A stretch of DNA of 64,000 bases from Oscillospiraceae bacterium (lineage in GTDB: Bacteria; Bacillota; Clostridia; Oscillospirales; Oscillospiraceae). The translations under genes were made by a program, and so were the position numbers. Positions 17,743 to 26,804 of this stretch are shown here, piece by piece. The notes under the pieces were generated by a model that searched no databases, was not told where the DNA came from, and saw only the letters and a program-made list of their open reading frames with translations. Numbering within the stretch: the stretch's first letter is position 1; each line of letters opens with the position of its first letter. The stretch covers positions 1 to 64,000 of the forward strand of contig JAEEKA010000098.1 in NCBI GenBank assembly GCA_016282135.1. Direction: 5' to 3'.

Positions 17743-17771
17743 TTGCTTTCTGATGCTGATTTTGGTATAAT
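17743..17771 (+). promoter_or_regulatory. Sigma-A-type promoter of the VanX-like gene
   Basis: TTGCTT (17743-17748) and TATAAT (17766-17771), 17-base spacer, followed by AAAGGAGG and the start codon. Confidence 0.75.
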
Positions 17772-17797
17772 CCATCATAGACAAAGGAGGGATCAGG

Positions 17798-18451
17798 ATG
17801 GATTACAAGGCAAGTGTGACGATGGACGCTTCCGGATTTGTGCTGTTGGCAGATTTCATCCCGCACATTGTGCAGGAAATCCGGTATTACTCCACCTTCA
17901 ACTTTATCGGAGAACGAGTAGACGGCTACGAAGAACCCTGTGCCCTGCTGACAAAAGAAGCGGCACGGGCACTGCGGACCGTCAGCAATGAAATGATTGT
18001 CAAGGGATATCGGCTCAAGGTGTTTGACGCCTACCGTCCCGCCTGCGCGGTGCGTCAGTTCGTGCTCTGGGGCATAGAGGACCAGGACATCCGCATGAAA
18101 CCCTGGTTTTATCCGGCACTGGAGAAAACCGCGCTATTCGCCGAAGGCTATATTGCAAGCCGCTCCGGCCACAGCCGGGGCAGCACGGTGGATCTCACCC
18201 TTCTGGATATGAAGACCGGCAAGGAGTTGGATATGGGCAGTCCCTTCGACCTGTTCAGCGAGGTTTCCCACCCGGACTATCGCGGCGTTACAGAGGAGCA
18301 GTATGAGAATCGCATGCTGCTTCGGAACTGTATGATCCGAAACGGTTTCATACCCATTGACTGCGAGTGGTGGCACTTCACCCTGAAAGACGAACCATAT
18401 CCGGAGACGTATTTCGAATTTCCGGTCTCGTCGGCATATCTGCGGCGATAG
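17798..18451 (+). CDS. VanX/DdpX-like D-alanyl-D-alanine dipeptidase
   Basis: Zinc dipeptidases of this family (peptidase M15D) cleave D-Ala-D-Ala. The 217 residues carry the conserved arginine in FDAYRP (R80), the zinc ligands in SGHSRGSTVDL (H125, D132) and the catalytic pair in CEWWHF (E190, H193). There is no signal peptide, so it acts in the cytoplasm. No vanH or vanA ligase gene lies nearby, so this looks like a housekeeping dipeptide-salvage enzyme and gives no reason to assume glycopeptide resistance. It has its own promoter, ribosome site and terminator. Confidence 0.92.
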   Translation: MDYKASVTMDASGFVLLADFIPHIVQEIRYYSTFNFIGERVDGYEEPCALLTKEAARALRTVSNEMIVKGYRLKVFDAYRPACAVRQFVLWGIEDQDIRMKPWFYPALEKTALFAEGYIASRSGHSRGSTVDLTLLDMKTGKELDMGSPFDLFSEVSHPDYRGVTEEQYENRMLLRNCMIRNGFIPIDCEWWHFTLKDEPYPETYFEFPVSSAYLRR

Positions 18452-18461
18452 GAAGCGCAAT

Positions 18462-18501
18462 GAAAAAGAAGGCGTGACCCAAAGGACGCACCTTCTTTTT
18501 C
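18462..18501 (+). terminator. Terminator of the VanX-like gene
   Basis: Arms GAAAAAGAAGG (18462-18472) and CCTTCTTTTTC (18491-18501) form an 11-bp stem ending in a T run. Confidence 0.75.
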
Positions 18502-18644
18502 TGAGAATAAGTGGGATACTCCAGGGCTGCGCCACTCCGTGACACTTCGGATTTGCCCGGCTGCACCGGGCCGCCGCGCTGCGGCGCTTTTCTTCGCAAA
18601 AGAAATCCTTGTGTTCGAACGGCAGTCCTCCCCCAAACCTGTCT

Positions 18645-18684
18645 CCACCAACAAAAAGGACACCCTTTCGGATGTCCTTTTTGT

Positions 18685-18690
<6 letters not shown>
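18645..18690 (-). terminator. Terminator whose stem includes the 3' end of tRNA-Ala
   Basis: A perfect 18-bp inverted repeat (18645-18662 with 18673-18690, ten-base loop). The right arm contains the last bases of the tRNA including the encoded CCA, so the tRNA end is mirrored on the other side of the hairpin. The T run lies inside the stem. The 150 bases between this and the dipeptidase terminator contain GC-rich hairpins but no gene. Confidence 0.7.
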
Positions 18691-18760
<70 letters not shown>

Positions 18761-18945
18761 ATCTGATCTGGAAAACAGGCGTTCCCCTCACAGCAAAGGT
18801 ATTATAGCACAGGTGTTTCAAAAATGCAAGTATTATTTTTGAAAATCGGAAAGTTTTTTCGGCAGGCAGAGATGAAAGACGAATTCTTCGCTTCGCCGCG
18901 AAGCAAGTCCTTTCGGATGCTCAGAATGACAGAAGCGGGATTCCT

Positions 18946-19416
18946 TTATTCCTCCAGCAGGCAGACCGCGTGGCAGGAGATGCCCTCGCCCCGGCCGGTA
19001 AAGCCGAGGTGTTCTTCCGTGGTGGCCTTGATATTGACTCTGGAAAGATCAACCCCCAGGGTCGCGGCCAGATTTTGCTCCATGGCGGCAATATGGGAAG
19101 CCAGCTTTGGCGCCTGGGCAATAACCGTCACGTCAAGATTGCCCACTCGGAAGCCCTTGGACGATAGCAACTCCCGGACATGGGCCAAAAGCTTCTGACT
19201 GTCGATTCCCTTGTATGCGGGATCAGAATCCGGGAAGTGGCGGCCGATGTCCCCCAGCCCGGCAGCGCCCAGCAGCGCGTCCATCACCGCGTGAGTCAGG
19301 ACGTCGGCGTCCGAGTGGCCCTCCAGCCCAAGGGGATAGTCCAGCTTCACGCCTCCAAGGATCAGCGCCCTGTCCGGAACCAGCCGGTGCACATCATAGC
19401 CGTGGCCGATTCTCAT
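18946..19416 (-). CDS. ispF: 2-C-methyl-D-erythritol 2,4-cyclodiphosphate synthase
   Basis: IspF cyclises CDP-methylerythritol 2-phosphate in the DOXP isoprenoid pathway. The 156 residues have the family signatures [11 protein letters not shown] at the start, [19 protein letters not shown] (34-52) with zinc ligands, and the C-terminal [13 protein letters not shown]. Its ATG overlaps the ispD stop by four bases, so the two are coupled. Confidence 0.97.
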   Translation of the reverse strand: MRIGHGYDVHRLVPDRALILGGVKLDYPLGLEGHSDADVLTHAVMDALLGAAGLGDIGRHFPDSDPAYKGIDSQKLLAHVRELLSSKGFRVGNLDVTVIAQAPKLASHIAAMEQNLAATLGVDLSRVNIKATTEEHLGFTGRGEGISCHAVCLLEE

Positions 19417-20141
19417 TTCTGGGTCCTCCCCTTCAGAATCGCCTCCGCCAGAATCAGATCCGTGGGCGTCGTAATCTTAATGTTTTCGTCGCTGCCGGGC
19501 GTGATTACCACGTTGATGCCGAACTTTTCCGCAGCGGAACAGTCGTCAGTCAGCTCCTTCTTGGCTGCAATCGCCTGATCCAGAGCGGCCCGGTAGAGAT
19601 CCAGGGCAAAAACCTGGGGCGTTTGAACCGCATAAAGAGCACTGCGGTCCGGGGTGGACTCCACCACGCCCCCGTGAACCACCTTGATGGTGTCCTTGAC
19701 CGGAACGGCGGGCGCGGCGGCGTTGAACTTAGCGGCCTTGCGAACCGCGTCATGGATCACGGTTCCGGTAACCAGGGGACGGGCGCCGTCATGGATGGCC
19801 ACAAAGCCGCACTGGGATGAAACCTGATCCAGTCCGGCCCGGACAGAGGCTGCCCGGGTGTCGCCGCCCTTGCAGATCTTGGTGACCTTGCTGAGCTTTT
19901 TCTCCACGCAGAGCTGACTCAGGCTCTCCTGCAGGTCCTCCCGGGTAACCAGAATGATCTCCTGAATGTCGTCACTCTGCTGGAAGGCACGAAGGGTATG
20001 CAGAATCAGCGGCTCGCCGTCCAGGTCCGCCATGATCTTGTCGGTTCCCTGCATCCGGGCAGAGCTGCCCGCAGCCACGATGACCGCGGCGCACTTCGCG
20101 CCGCGGGAAGAAATCTTACGCAGTACCTTGGAAACGCCCAT
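19413..20141 (-). CDS. ispD: 2-C-methyl-D-erythritol 4-phosphate cytidylyltransferase
   Basis: IspD attaches CMP to methylerythritol 4-phosphate, the step before IspE. The 242 residues contain the nucleotide-binding [16 protein letters not shown] (20-35), IHDGARPLV near 115, and the [12 protein letters not shown] segment near 197. A 15-residue leader precedes the usual start of the fold. SD AAGGAGG overlaps the murD stop codon. Together with ispF this shows that the organism makes isoprenoids by the DOXP route. Confidence 0.96.
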   Translation of the reverse strand: MGVSKVLRKISSRGAKCAAVIVAAGSSARMQGTDKIMADLDGEPLILHTLRAFQQSDDIQEIILVTREDLQESLSQLCVEKKLSKVTKICKGGDTRAASVRAGLDQVSSQCGFVAIHDGARPLVTGTVIHDAVRKAAKFNAAAPAVPVKDTIKVVHGGVVESTPDRSALYAVQTPQVFALDLYRAALDQAIAAKKELTDDCSAAEKFGINVVITPGSDENIKITTPTDLILAEAILKGRTQK

Positions 20142-20153
20142 GGTGATTCCTCC

Positions 20154-21533
20154 TTATAATTCCATAACTGTCCTCTTGAATTCTTTGCCGCGAACCATAA
20201 AGTTTTTGAATTTATCAAAGGCGGGACCGGCGGGAGAAAGGATCACTACGTCGCCGGGCGCTGCTCTGCGGGAGGCAAGTCGGATGGCCTCGTAGAAATC
20301 TTCTTCATGCAGGATCTCCGGCCTGCCGGGGACGTAGTTCGGAGCAGCCAGGACGGCGGCTTCGATTTTTGGGGCCGTGGCACCGGTGAGTACCAGTAGC
20401 TTAACGTGCTCCACAATCTCCGGGCCCAGGGGCTCGAAGGGGACGTGCTTGTCATAGCCTCCGGCAATCAGAATCAGCTTTTGCTTGAAGCTCCGCAGGC
20501 CCGCGATGGTGCGGGTGGGAGAAGATGCAATGGAGTCGTTGTAGTAGCGGACTCCGTCTTTCTCCCGCACCAGCTCGATCCGATGCTCCACCCCGCCGAA
20601 GCTCCGGGCCACGGCCCGGATGTTTTCGGTGCTGACCCGGTCCCCCACGGCCAGAATCGCGGCCATGTAGTTCTCTACGTTGTGGATGCCGGGCAGGAGA
20701 ATGTCGGATTGATCCAATACTTTTTCCGTGGTCTCCTCTTTCCGCCAGATCACGCCGTCCCGGAGGAAGACGCCCCGCTCCGGCTCTGTCAGCCGGGAAA
20801 ACTCCTCCACCTGTCCCCTGGCCTTGGGCGCAAAGGAATGGGTGATTGCGTTATCCCGGTTCAGAATCAGCACATCGTCCGGCCCCTGGTGCAGATACAG
20901 ATTCTCCTTGGCCTGCACATACTCCTCCATATCCCGGTGAATATCCAGGTGGTTGGGAGAAAGATTGGTGATTACCGCGGTATGCGGGCTGTAGGGAAAG
21001 TACATCAGCTGGAAGGAGGACAGCTCCAGCACCACCTGATCCGTGGGCTCCATCTCGTCTGCCTTGTCCAGCAGAGGGGTCCCGATGTTGCCCCCAAGCC
21101 AGACCCGATATCCCTGCTTCTTCAGCAGTTCAGAAATCAGGGTGGAAGTCGTCGTCTTGCCGTCGGAGCCGGTAACTGCAATGATTTGAGCCGGACAGAC
21201 AGCAAAGAAGGCTTCCATCTCGGAGGTGATTTTTGCGCCGGACTCCCGAAGCGCCTTGATCTGCGGCGTATCCGGGTGCAGACCCGGGGTACGAAACACC
21301 ACGTCGCCGGAAACGCCGTCCAGATAACCCTCTCCCAGGTGCAGCCTTGCACCCTGTGCTTCCAGTTCCAAAACCTCTTGATCCAGCTTCTCCCGGGGTG
21401 TTTTATCGCAGCAGGTCACATCAATTCCGTAGCGAAGCAACAAGCGCACCAAGGGCCGGTTGCTGACGCCAACGCCCAAAACAAGTACGCGTTTTCCCTT
21501 CAGCTTTTCAAAATACGAATCCAGTCTTGTCAT
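20154..21533 (-). CDS. murD: UDP-N-acetylmuramoyl-L-alanine:D-glutamate ligase
   Basis: MurD adds D-glutamate to UDP-MurNAc-L-Ala in the cytoplasm. The 459 residues match the family, with the N-terminal Rossmann part (KRVLVLGVGVSNRPL), ATP loop VTGSDGKTTTSTL near 119, SSFQLMY near 171, NLSPNHLDIH near 189 and YNDSIASSPTRT near 310. It is not in a dcw cluster here but heads an isoprenoid pair, murD-ispD-ispF, transcribed together. Confidence 0.97.
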   Translation of the reverse strand: MTRLDSYFEKLKGKRVLVLGVGVSNRPLVRLLLRYGIDVTCCDKTPREKLDQEVLELEAQGARLHLGEGYLDGVSGDVVFRTPGLHPDTPQIKALRESGAKITSEMEAFFAVCPAQIIAVTGSDGKTTTSTLISELLKKQGYRVWLGGNIGTPLLDKADEMEPTDQVVLELSSFQLMYFPYSPHTAVITNLSPNHLDIHRDMEEYVQAKENLYLHQGPDDVLILNRDNAITHSFAPKARGQVEEFSRLTEPERGVFLRDGVIWRKEETTEKVLDQSDILLPGIHNVENYMAAILAVGDRVSTENIRAVARSFGGVEHRIELVREKDGVRYYNDSIASSPTRTIAGLRSFKQKLILIAGGYDKHVPFEPLGPEIVEHVKLLVLTGATAPKIEAAVLAAPNYVPGRPEILHEEDFYEAIRLASRRAAPGDVVILSPAGPAFDKFKNFMVRGKEFKRTVMEL

Positions 21534-21833
21534 TTTTCCACCGCCAAAACTTTTATCGAAGACAGCCGGCAGCTTGTCGGCGAAGCGCTCGATTTTTTTG
21601 CTTATTTGTTTGTTTCCCCGATCCCGCCCTCATCCGAAAACCAGCGTTGATGGTAGTAACAGTACACATGAACGGTACGCGTGTAACGGTGCGGGACCTG
21701 CACGGTAAGGCATACGCCATTGATACGCGCCCGACGTATCGCGTCTGAGGTGCGGGCCGTTCTCGCCCACGGGAGATCCCGCTCGCCTTTTCGGATTACC
21801 TTCGCTTCGGGACGGCTGCCGCCATCCCGGTAT
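21534..21833. other. Gene-free spacer upstream of murD
   Basis: Three hundred bases between two minus-strand genes. I see only a 32-codon plus-strand reading frame (21650-21748, MVVTVHMNGTRVTVRDLHGK and on) that reads like a beta-hairpin but has no ribosome site. No clear riboswitch or terminator was recognised. Confidence 0.4.
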
Positions 21834-22292
21834 TCACGCTTCAATCAGCTCTGTGGTCCAGTTGAGCGCCTGAATTTGCTCGTCCAACTCCCGAAGCTCT
21901 CTGGAAAGCGCGTCAACCTGCCTCTGCTGGTCGGCAACCTTTACCGTGGAGAGAATTTTGATCTCCTTCTGAGAGTAGCGGTCCACCTTGGCACTGGCGG
22001 CTTCCAGGAAAGAACGCAGGATATTCAGACGCTTGGAAAGGCAATCCCTGCGAGCCAAGAGCTCCGTCATGGTCTTTCCTTCAAAGCGAGTAAGACTGTT
22101 GGTCAAATTGATCCGGGAAATCAGCCATTCCAGACACTCCAATCTGGCATCCAGTTCCTCCAGCAAAGCAGCAGGGGCCTCGGCAGGCTCGTCGCCCTCC
22201 TGAACCTTGGCGTTCTGGATAAGCCGGGATTGCAGTTCAGACAGACGGCGTTGGATATCGGCGCGCTGGGAAAGCGCAGTTGCAAGCTTCAT
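21834..22292 (-). CDS. DIP1984-family protein
   Basis: A 152-residue, almost entirely helical protein matching the DIP1984/septicolysin-like family: LSQRADIQRRLSELQSRL at the start, NAKVQEGDEPAEAP (27-40), then RINLTNSLTRFEGKTMTELL (60-79). Long heptad-like helices suggest a coiled coil. Function in bacteria is not established. SD GGAGG lies eight bases before the ATG. It follows the methyltransferase gene after a small repeat hairpin. Confidence 0.85.
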   Translation of the reverse strand: MKLATALSQRADIQRRLSELQSRLIQNAKVQEGDEPAEAPAALLEELDARLECLEWLISRINLTNSLTRFEGKTMTELLARRDCLSKRLNILRSFLEAASAKVDRYSQKEIKILSTVKVADQQRQVDALSRELRELDEQIQALNWTTELIEA

Positions 22293-22342
22293 GTTTCATT
22301 CCTCCGTTCTCTTTTTGCCCTTCTGATCGACCGATAAAATGC

Positions 22343-22364
22343 GGACGCAAGGGCGCGTCCCTAC
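22343..22364. repeat. Small hairpin repeat ending CCCTAC, overlapping a stop codon
   Basis: GGACGC (22343-22348) pairs with GCGTCC (22355-22360) and is followed by CTAC. The CTA at 22361-22363 is the TAG stop of the minus-strand methyltransferase gene, so the element abuts and provides the gene end. Confidence 0.55.
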
Positions 22365-23182
22365 TTCGGTTTACACAGTTGATAAAAGGCTACCGCAGAG
22401 GCGGCTGCCACGTTGAGAGAGTCCACTCCGTGAGACATGGGAATCTTTACAGTATAGTCGCAGGTCGCGATGGTCTCCCCTGCCAGGCCGTCGCCTTCGG
22501 TGCCAAGGAGTACCGCCAGTTTTTCTTCCGCATTCAAAGCGGGATCGTCGATGGAGACGGTATCATCCCGCAGGGCAAGGGCTGCGGTTTGGAATCCCAG
22601 CCGTCGGAGGAGGGCCATGCCGTCCTCCGGCCAGGTGCCCGTCAGGTAGGTCCACGGGATTTGGAATACTGTCCCCATGCTGACCCGGACGCAGCGACGA
22701 TAGAGGGCGTCGGTACAGGCAGGCGTCAAAAGCAGAGCGTCCATGTTCAGGGCGGCGGCGGAACGAAAGATGGCCCCCAGATTGGTGGGGTTCATCACGT
22801 TCTCCATCACTGCCACCCGACGGGCATTGCGTAGAATCGCCTCCGGGTCCGGCAGTTTGGGCCGACGCATGGCGCACAGAACGCCCCGGGTCAGAGGGAA
22901 GCCCGTCAACTCCGTCAGCACCGGCAGAGGGGCAGTGTAGACGGGCAAGTCTCCGCAGCGGTCAATAATGGATTTGGCCTGCCCCTCGATATGCTTGCGT
23001 TCCAGCAGCAGGGACACGGGCACGCAGCCCGCGTCCAGAGCCCGATGGATAACGTTGGGACTCTCGGCTATAAAGAGCGCGTTTTCCGGATCTGCCCGGT
23101 TAACCAACTGGTTTTCCGTCAAGCGGGCATACACGTCCAGCTCCGGCGCCATAAAATCCGTTATTTCAATAATGTTCGGCAT
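22361..23182 (-). CDS. SpoU/TrmH-family RNA 2'-O-ribose methyltransferase
   Basis: A 273-residue SPOUT methyltransferase acting on tRNA or rRNA ribose. The three SpoU motifs are present: motif 1 ENVMNPTNLGAIFRSAAALN (126-145), motif 2 VLLGTEGDGL near 229, motif 3 IPMSHGVDSLNVAAASAVA near 250, which form the trefoil knot for S-adenosylmethionine. The N-terminal 110 residues are a substrate-binding domain (AESPNVIHRAL near 39). It starts two bases after the lipoprotein gene, with GGAGG inside that gene. Target nucleotide unknown. Confidence 0.92.
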   Translation of the reverse strand: MPNIIEITDFMAPELDVYARLTENQLVNRADPENALFIAESPNVIHRALDAGCVPVSLLLERKHIEGQAKSIIDRCGDLPVYTAPLPVLTELTGFPLTRGVLCAMRRPKLPDPEAILRNARRVAVMENVMNPTNLGAIFRSAAALNMDALLLTPACTDALYRRCVRVSMGTVFQIPWTYLTGTWPEDGMALLRRLGFQTAALALRDDTVSIDDPALNAEEKLAVLLGTEGDGLAGETIATCDYTVKIPMSHGVDSLNVAAASAVAFYQLCKPK

Positions 23183-23184
23183 AC

Positions 23185-24423
23185 TTACGGCGCCTCCGCT
23201 AACGTCCCGGTGGGTTCTGAAGTCTGTTCCGTCTCCGTGGTATCCACCGATTCTGAAAAATCCACAGGTTCGGAACTGGCCTCCGGCTCATAAGGCGTCT
23301 GAGGTTCAATCGGATCCGGTTCATTGACTTCGGGATACCGCTCCCGGTCCCAGGAATAGCCGGCCATCGCTTCAGACGGGAGTAAAGCAGGCGGCTTTTT
23401 CTCCAACGCGGCGGAATGCAGATCGAAACTGAGCCATTTTCCGTCGGACATAATCCGATTCCAGTACCAGGTCTCCCCGCCTCGTTTTCCGATCACAATT
23501 TCACACTGCGCGCCAAGGCGGTTGCACAAAAACGCTGTGATAGAGGCCACAACTCGACTGTTTCCGGATTTTTGGTATGCCATAGAATAGACGGAAGCAT
23601 TGGGATTATAACTGTAGACGGCGGGCGTCAGGCTTTCATAGATCGTATTTACAATCTCCTTGGCGCTCTGTTTCCGGTTCAGTTGATTAGAAATCAGATT
23701 CAGAAATGAATCGACGTCATCCCTATGTTGAAGCATCGTCTCCCGGTCGGTATTGTGGATAAAATGAAACTCCAAAATTCTGACACTGCCCCGATCTGGT
23801 GGATAAACGGAAACTGACACCCCCGGCGCATCCACGATCTGATCCGGGTGCTCAAGGATAAACGCCTCCAGCAGTGCGTCGAGATCGGTATCCTGATAGC
23901 CGCTGACCTGAACGGTGTAGGTGCTGACATGCTCAAGCAGAGCTTCCTTGATTTCTGTCATAGCAGGCTCCGGAAAGCGGAGTGTGGGAATCGCCTGGAC
24001 CTCCTGAGGCGCAAGGCGAAGTTTCAGGCTGACATTGACCGTATTGCCGTATTCTGTCTCGGAAAGACTCCATTCCAAGCTGTCCATGGCATAGGTATAC
24101 TTGGGAGAGTCACCAAGCAAGTCAGTGTACATTGTCTTCATATCCCGCTCTATGTCGCCCACATAGTCCACCAGAAGGAATTCGCCGGTCTCTTGTCCGG
24201 AGAGTACCAGGTTCTTGATTGCCTCTCTGATATCCGATCCGCGGGAAACGGCAGTAAGCTCTTCCGTTGGCTTGTAGACAGAAGAACCCGTGTCTGTCGT
24301 ATCTGTCTCCCGGTAGGCAAAGGGGGCGTCATGCTCGTTGACATACAAGTATTCGTTTGGAAATATGCCCTGACATCCAGCCAGCAGCAGGACAAGCAGC
24401 AGCATCAGAAGAATCTTCTTCAA
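23185..24423 (-). CDS. Lipoprotein with degenerate transglutaminase-like domain
   Basis: A TTG start at 24423 is chosen because AAAGGGGGG lies seven bases upstream; the in-frame ATG at 24453 overlaps a -10 box. Residues 1-17 form a lipoprotein signal (LLLVLLLAGC), so the product is attached to the outer membrane face. The middle part contains repeating alpha-beta segments; near residues 285-345 the pattern FLCNRLGAQCEIVIGKRGG, TWYWNRI and WLSFDLHSAAL resembles transglutaminase-fold proteins. The expected nucleophile cysteine and histidine positions look replaced (by Ala/Ser and Trp/Tyr), so it is probably not a catalyst. The tail is Pro/Glu/Ser/Thr-rich. Role unknown, perhaps binding. Confidence 0.7.
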   Translation of the reverse strand: MKKILLMLLLVLLLAGCQGIFPNEYLYVNEHDAPFAYRETDTTDTGSSVYKPTEELTAVSRGSDIREAIKNLVLSGQETGEFLLVDYVGDIERDMKTMYTDLLGDSPKYTYAMDSLEWSLSETEYGNTVNVSLKLRLAPQEVQAIPTLRFPEPAMTEIKEALLEHVSTYTVQVSGYQDTDLDALLEAFILEHPDQIVDAPGVSVSVYPPDRGSVRILEFHFIHNTDRETMLQHRDDVDSFLNLISNQLNRKQSAKEIVNTIYESLTPAVYSYNPNASVYSMAYQKSGNSRVVASITAFLCNRLGAQCEIVIGKRGGETWYWNRIMSDGKWLSFDLHSAALEKKPPALLPSEAMAGYSWDRERYPEVNEPDPIEPQTPYEPEASSEPVDFSESVDTTETEQTSEPTGTLAEAP

Positions 24424-24444
24424 CGCGTAGCCCCCCTTTCTTCC

Positions 24445-24450
24445 ATTATA
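24445..24450 (-). promoter_or_regulatory. -10 box upstream of the lipoprotein gene
   Basis: TATAAT on the minus strand 22 bases before the chosen TTG start; the -35 region (TTCCTT at 24468-24473) is weak. Confidence 0.4.
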
Positions 24451-24476
24451 CACGATCTGCCGCGCGAAAGGAATCC

Positions 24477-26714
24477 TTACAGCAGGGATACAGTCTGGTT
24501 TCCGATATCCTCATCCTTCAAAAGTGCGCCGACGGCGGGAATGCTCTTGGTACGATAGCGACTCTCATTCACGATTCCGGCATCGGAAAGCAGGACCGCC
24601 CGGTGGAGCAGGGCCTTCTTTTTCAGCGTCAGAACCGCCACGCCCTGGGTATCCCGGCTGGTTTTGGGCGCCAGTTGGGCGGTGGAGAAGATCAGCGCTC
24701 TGCCCTCGGTGGAATAGAGCGCAATCTGGGCATCCTCTTTCAGCAGGAACGCAGCCTTCAGCGGACTCTTATCGGAATAAGCGCCGGTGAGCTTCTTACG
24801 GTTGGACTTGGTTGCATAAGCAGCCAGATCAACCTTTGCAGCCTTGCCGTTCTCATAGACAAAGAGCATAAAGCCTTGGTAATCGCCTGGGAAGTAGACG
24901 CCGGCAACCGTTTCGCCCTCGTCCATGCCCAGCTTCTGGGGCAGATAGTCTCCCAGAACAGAGGCCTTGCTATCCGGGAAGACATCCAGCTTCGTCTTAT
25001 AGACCTGGCAGCGATCACTGAAAACCAGAAGTTCTGCAGCACTGGTCGTCTCTCGGGAGAAGACCAGCGCGTCACCCTCCTTGAACTTCTGCTCGCCCGA
25101 CATACGAAGAGACTGGGGTGTTATTTTTTTCAGATAACCGTGGGCGGAGACAAACACAGTCACCGGGTATTCCGGCTCCGCCTCGGCGGACTCATCGAGC
25201 TCGATCTCATGGTCGTAAACCAGACCGGTGCGGCGCTCCGCGCCGTACTTCTTGCTGACCTCATCCAGCTCTTTGACAATTATGGATTTGACCCGGGCGT
25301 CGGATTTCAGTATCTTTTCCAGATCCTCGATGGTCTTTTCCAGTTCCTCGGTCTCGGCGGTCTTTTTGAGAATGTATTCCTTGTTGATGTTGCGCAGCTT
25401 AATCTCCGCAACAAAATTGGCCTGAATCTCGTCGATGCCGAAGCCGATCATCAGATTGGGGATGACCTCGGCGTCGGACTCCGTGCCGCGGATGATGGCG
25501 ATCGCTTTGTCAATGTCCAGCAGGATTTTTGCCAGACCTTTCAGCAGATGAAGCCGCTCCCGCTTGCGTTGGAGCTGGAAGTAGGTCCTGCGGCGGATAC
25601 CCTCGCTGCGCCAGGCCACCCACTCTTCCAAAATCTCCCGAACCCCCAGAACCCGGGGCATGCCGGCAATGAGAATATTGAAATTGCAGGCAAAGCTATC
25701 CTGGAGCGTTGTCATGCGGAACAGCTTCTGCATGAGCTTCTCGGGCTCAACACTCCGTTTCAGATCGATGGTGAGCTTGAGACCGTTCAGATCGGTCTCA
25801 TCGCGCATATCATTGATCTCCTTTACCTTGCCGGTGTTGATGAGCTCGGAGACCTTCTCCATGATGGCTTCCAGAGAGGTCGTATATGGGATCTCCAATA
25901 CCTCAATCATATTCCCCTCTTTGACGTAACGCCAGCGGGCGCGGACCTTAATTGAACCCCGACCCGTCTCATAAATGCCGCTCATCTCGTCAGGATCGTA
26001 GAGAATCTCACCGCCGGTAGGAAAATCCGGGGCCGGGAGGGTTTCCAGCAGATCGCATTTGGGATCCCGGATAAAGGCCTTGGTTGTCTCGCAGACCTCC
26101 CGCAGGTTGAAACCGCAGATATTGCTGGCCATACCTGCGGCAATACCGGTATTGTTGGAGACCAGGACATTGGGGAAGGTAGTAGGCAGAAGCGCAGGCT
26201 CCTGCATGGTTCCGTCATAGTTATCCACCATATCCACGGTGTCGAAGTCAATGTCTCGGAAGAGCTCGGCGGCGATAGGTTCCAGCTTGGCTTCCGTGTA
26301 ACGGGATGCCGCGTAGGCCATATCCCTGGAGTAGACTTTGCCGAAGTTGCCCTTGGAATCCACAAAGGGGTGGAGCAGGGCGCCGTTGCCCCGGCTCAGG
26401 CGAACCATGGTCTCATAGATAGCCTGGTCTCCGTGGGGGTTGAGGCGCATGGTGGCGCCCACGATGTTGGCGGACTTGGTGCGTCCGCCGGAAAGCAGCC
26501 CCATCTTGTACATGGTATAGAGCAGCTTCCGGTGGGACGGCTTGAAGCCGTCGATCTCCGGAATTGCCCGGGAGACAATGATCGACATGGCATAGGGCAT
26601 GAAATTCATTTCAAGGGTATCGCAGATCCCCTGCTCCGACAGCACGCCCTCCAGGCCCTGCACATTGGGGTCGATTTTATGTTTTACGATTTCGTCGGTT
26701 TTTTTCTTAGCCAT
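24477..26714 (-). CDS. Type IIA topoisomerase subunit A, ParC-like, atypical
   Basis: A 745-residue DNA-cleaving subunit. Conserved are SIIVSRAIPEIDGFKPSHRK (45-64), ANIVGATMRLNPHGDQAIYE, the catalytic tyrosine in AASRYTEAKL, and VSNNTGIAAGMASNICGFN. The C-terminal part carries gyrase/ParC beta-pinwheel-like blades, but the GyrA-box is not evident, which favours a topo IV-type decatenase. It follows the B subunit on the same strand, with a 90-base gap holding two small hairpins. Sequence is divergent from standard GyrA, so the organism probably also has a conventional gyrase elsewhere. Confidence 0.88.
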   Translation of the reverse strand: MAKKKTDEIVKHKIDPNVQGLEGVLSEQGICDTLEMNFMPYAMSIIVSRAIPEIDGFKPSHRKLLYTMYKMGLLSGGRTKSANIVGATMRLNPHGDQAIYETMVRLSRGNGALLHPFVDSKGNFGKVYSRDMAYAASRYTEAKLEPIAAELFRDIDFDTVDMVDNYDGTMQEPALLPTTFPNVLVSNNTGIAAGMASNICGFNLREVCETTKAFIRDPKCDLLETLPAPDFPTGGEILYDPDEMSGIYETGRGSIKVRARWRYVKEGNMIEVLEIPYTTSLEAIMEKVSELINTGKVKEINDMRDETDLNGLKLTIDLKRSVEPEKLMQKLFRMTTLQDSFACNFNILIAGMPRVLGVREILEEWVAWRSEGIRRRTYFQLQRKRERLHLLKGLAKILLDIDKAIAIIRGTESDAEVIPNLMIGFGIDEIQANFVAEIKLRNINKEYILKKTAETEELEKTIEDLEKILKSDARVKSIIVKELDEVSKKYGAERRTGLVYDHEIELDESAEAEPEYPVTVFVSAHGYLKKITPQSLRMSGEQKFKEGDALVFSRETTSAAELLVFSDRCQVYKTKLDVFPDSKASVLGDYLPQKLGMDEGETVAGVYFPGDYQGFMLFVYENGKAAKVDLAAYATKSNRKKLTGAYSDKSPLKAAFLLKEDAQIALYSTEGRALIFSTAQLAPKTSRDTQGVAVLTLKKKALLHRAVLLSDAGIVNESRYRTKSIPAVGALLKDEDIGNQTVSLL

Positions 26715-26727
26715 ATTCTATCCTCAT

Positions 26728-26798
26728 GGGGCGTCGAAGGCGCCGCCCTCTACAATTTCCGTTCTCGGTTTCGGCGGCCGCTCAATGAGCGCCACTAC
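26728..26798. repeat. Two small hairpin repeats ending in CTAC between the topoisomerase genes
   Basis: One hairpin at 26728-26753 (GGGGCG...CGCCGCCCTCTAC) and one at 26773-26798 (CGCTCA pairs with TGAGCG, then CCACTAC). They belong to the same dispersed hairpin class as those at 5666, 22343 and 38137. Confidence 0.45.
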
Positions 26799-26804
26799 GG
26801 CGCG

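Larger units (their letters stand above)
17482..17797. other. Divergent promoter region between the STAS gene and the VanX-like gene
   Basis: This 316-base stretch holds no gene. It contains one promoter for each flanking gene (listed separately); I see no other repeat or hairpin of note. It is clearly more AT-rich than its surroundings. Confidence 0.6.

Noticed and set aside
17798..18451. VanX-like gene as part of a glycopeptide-resistance cluster
   Set aside because: No vanH, vanA/B-type ligase or vanRS genes flank it; single VanX/DdpX-like dipeptidases are common housekeeping enzymes.
21602..21844. 80-codon minus-strand frame overlapping the spacer before murD
   Set aside because: No ribosome site, no motif, and it overlaps the end of the DIP1984-family gene in another frame.
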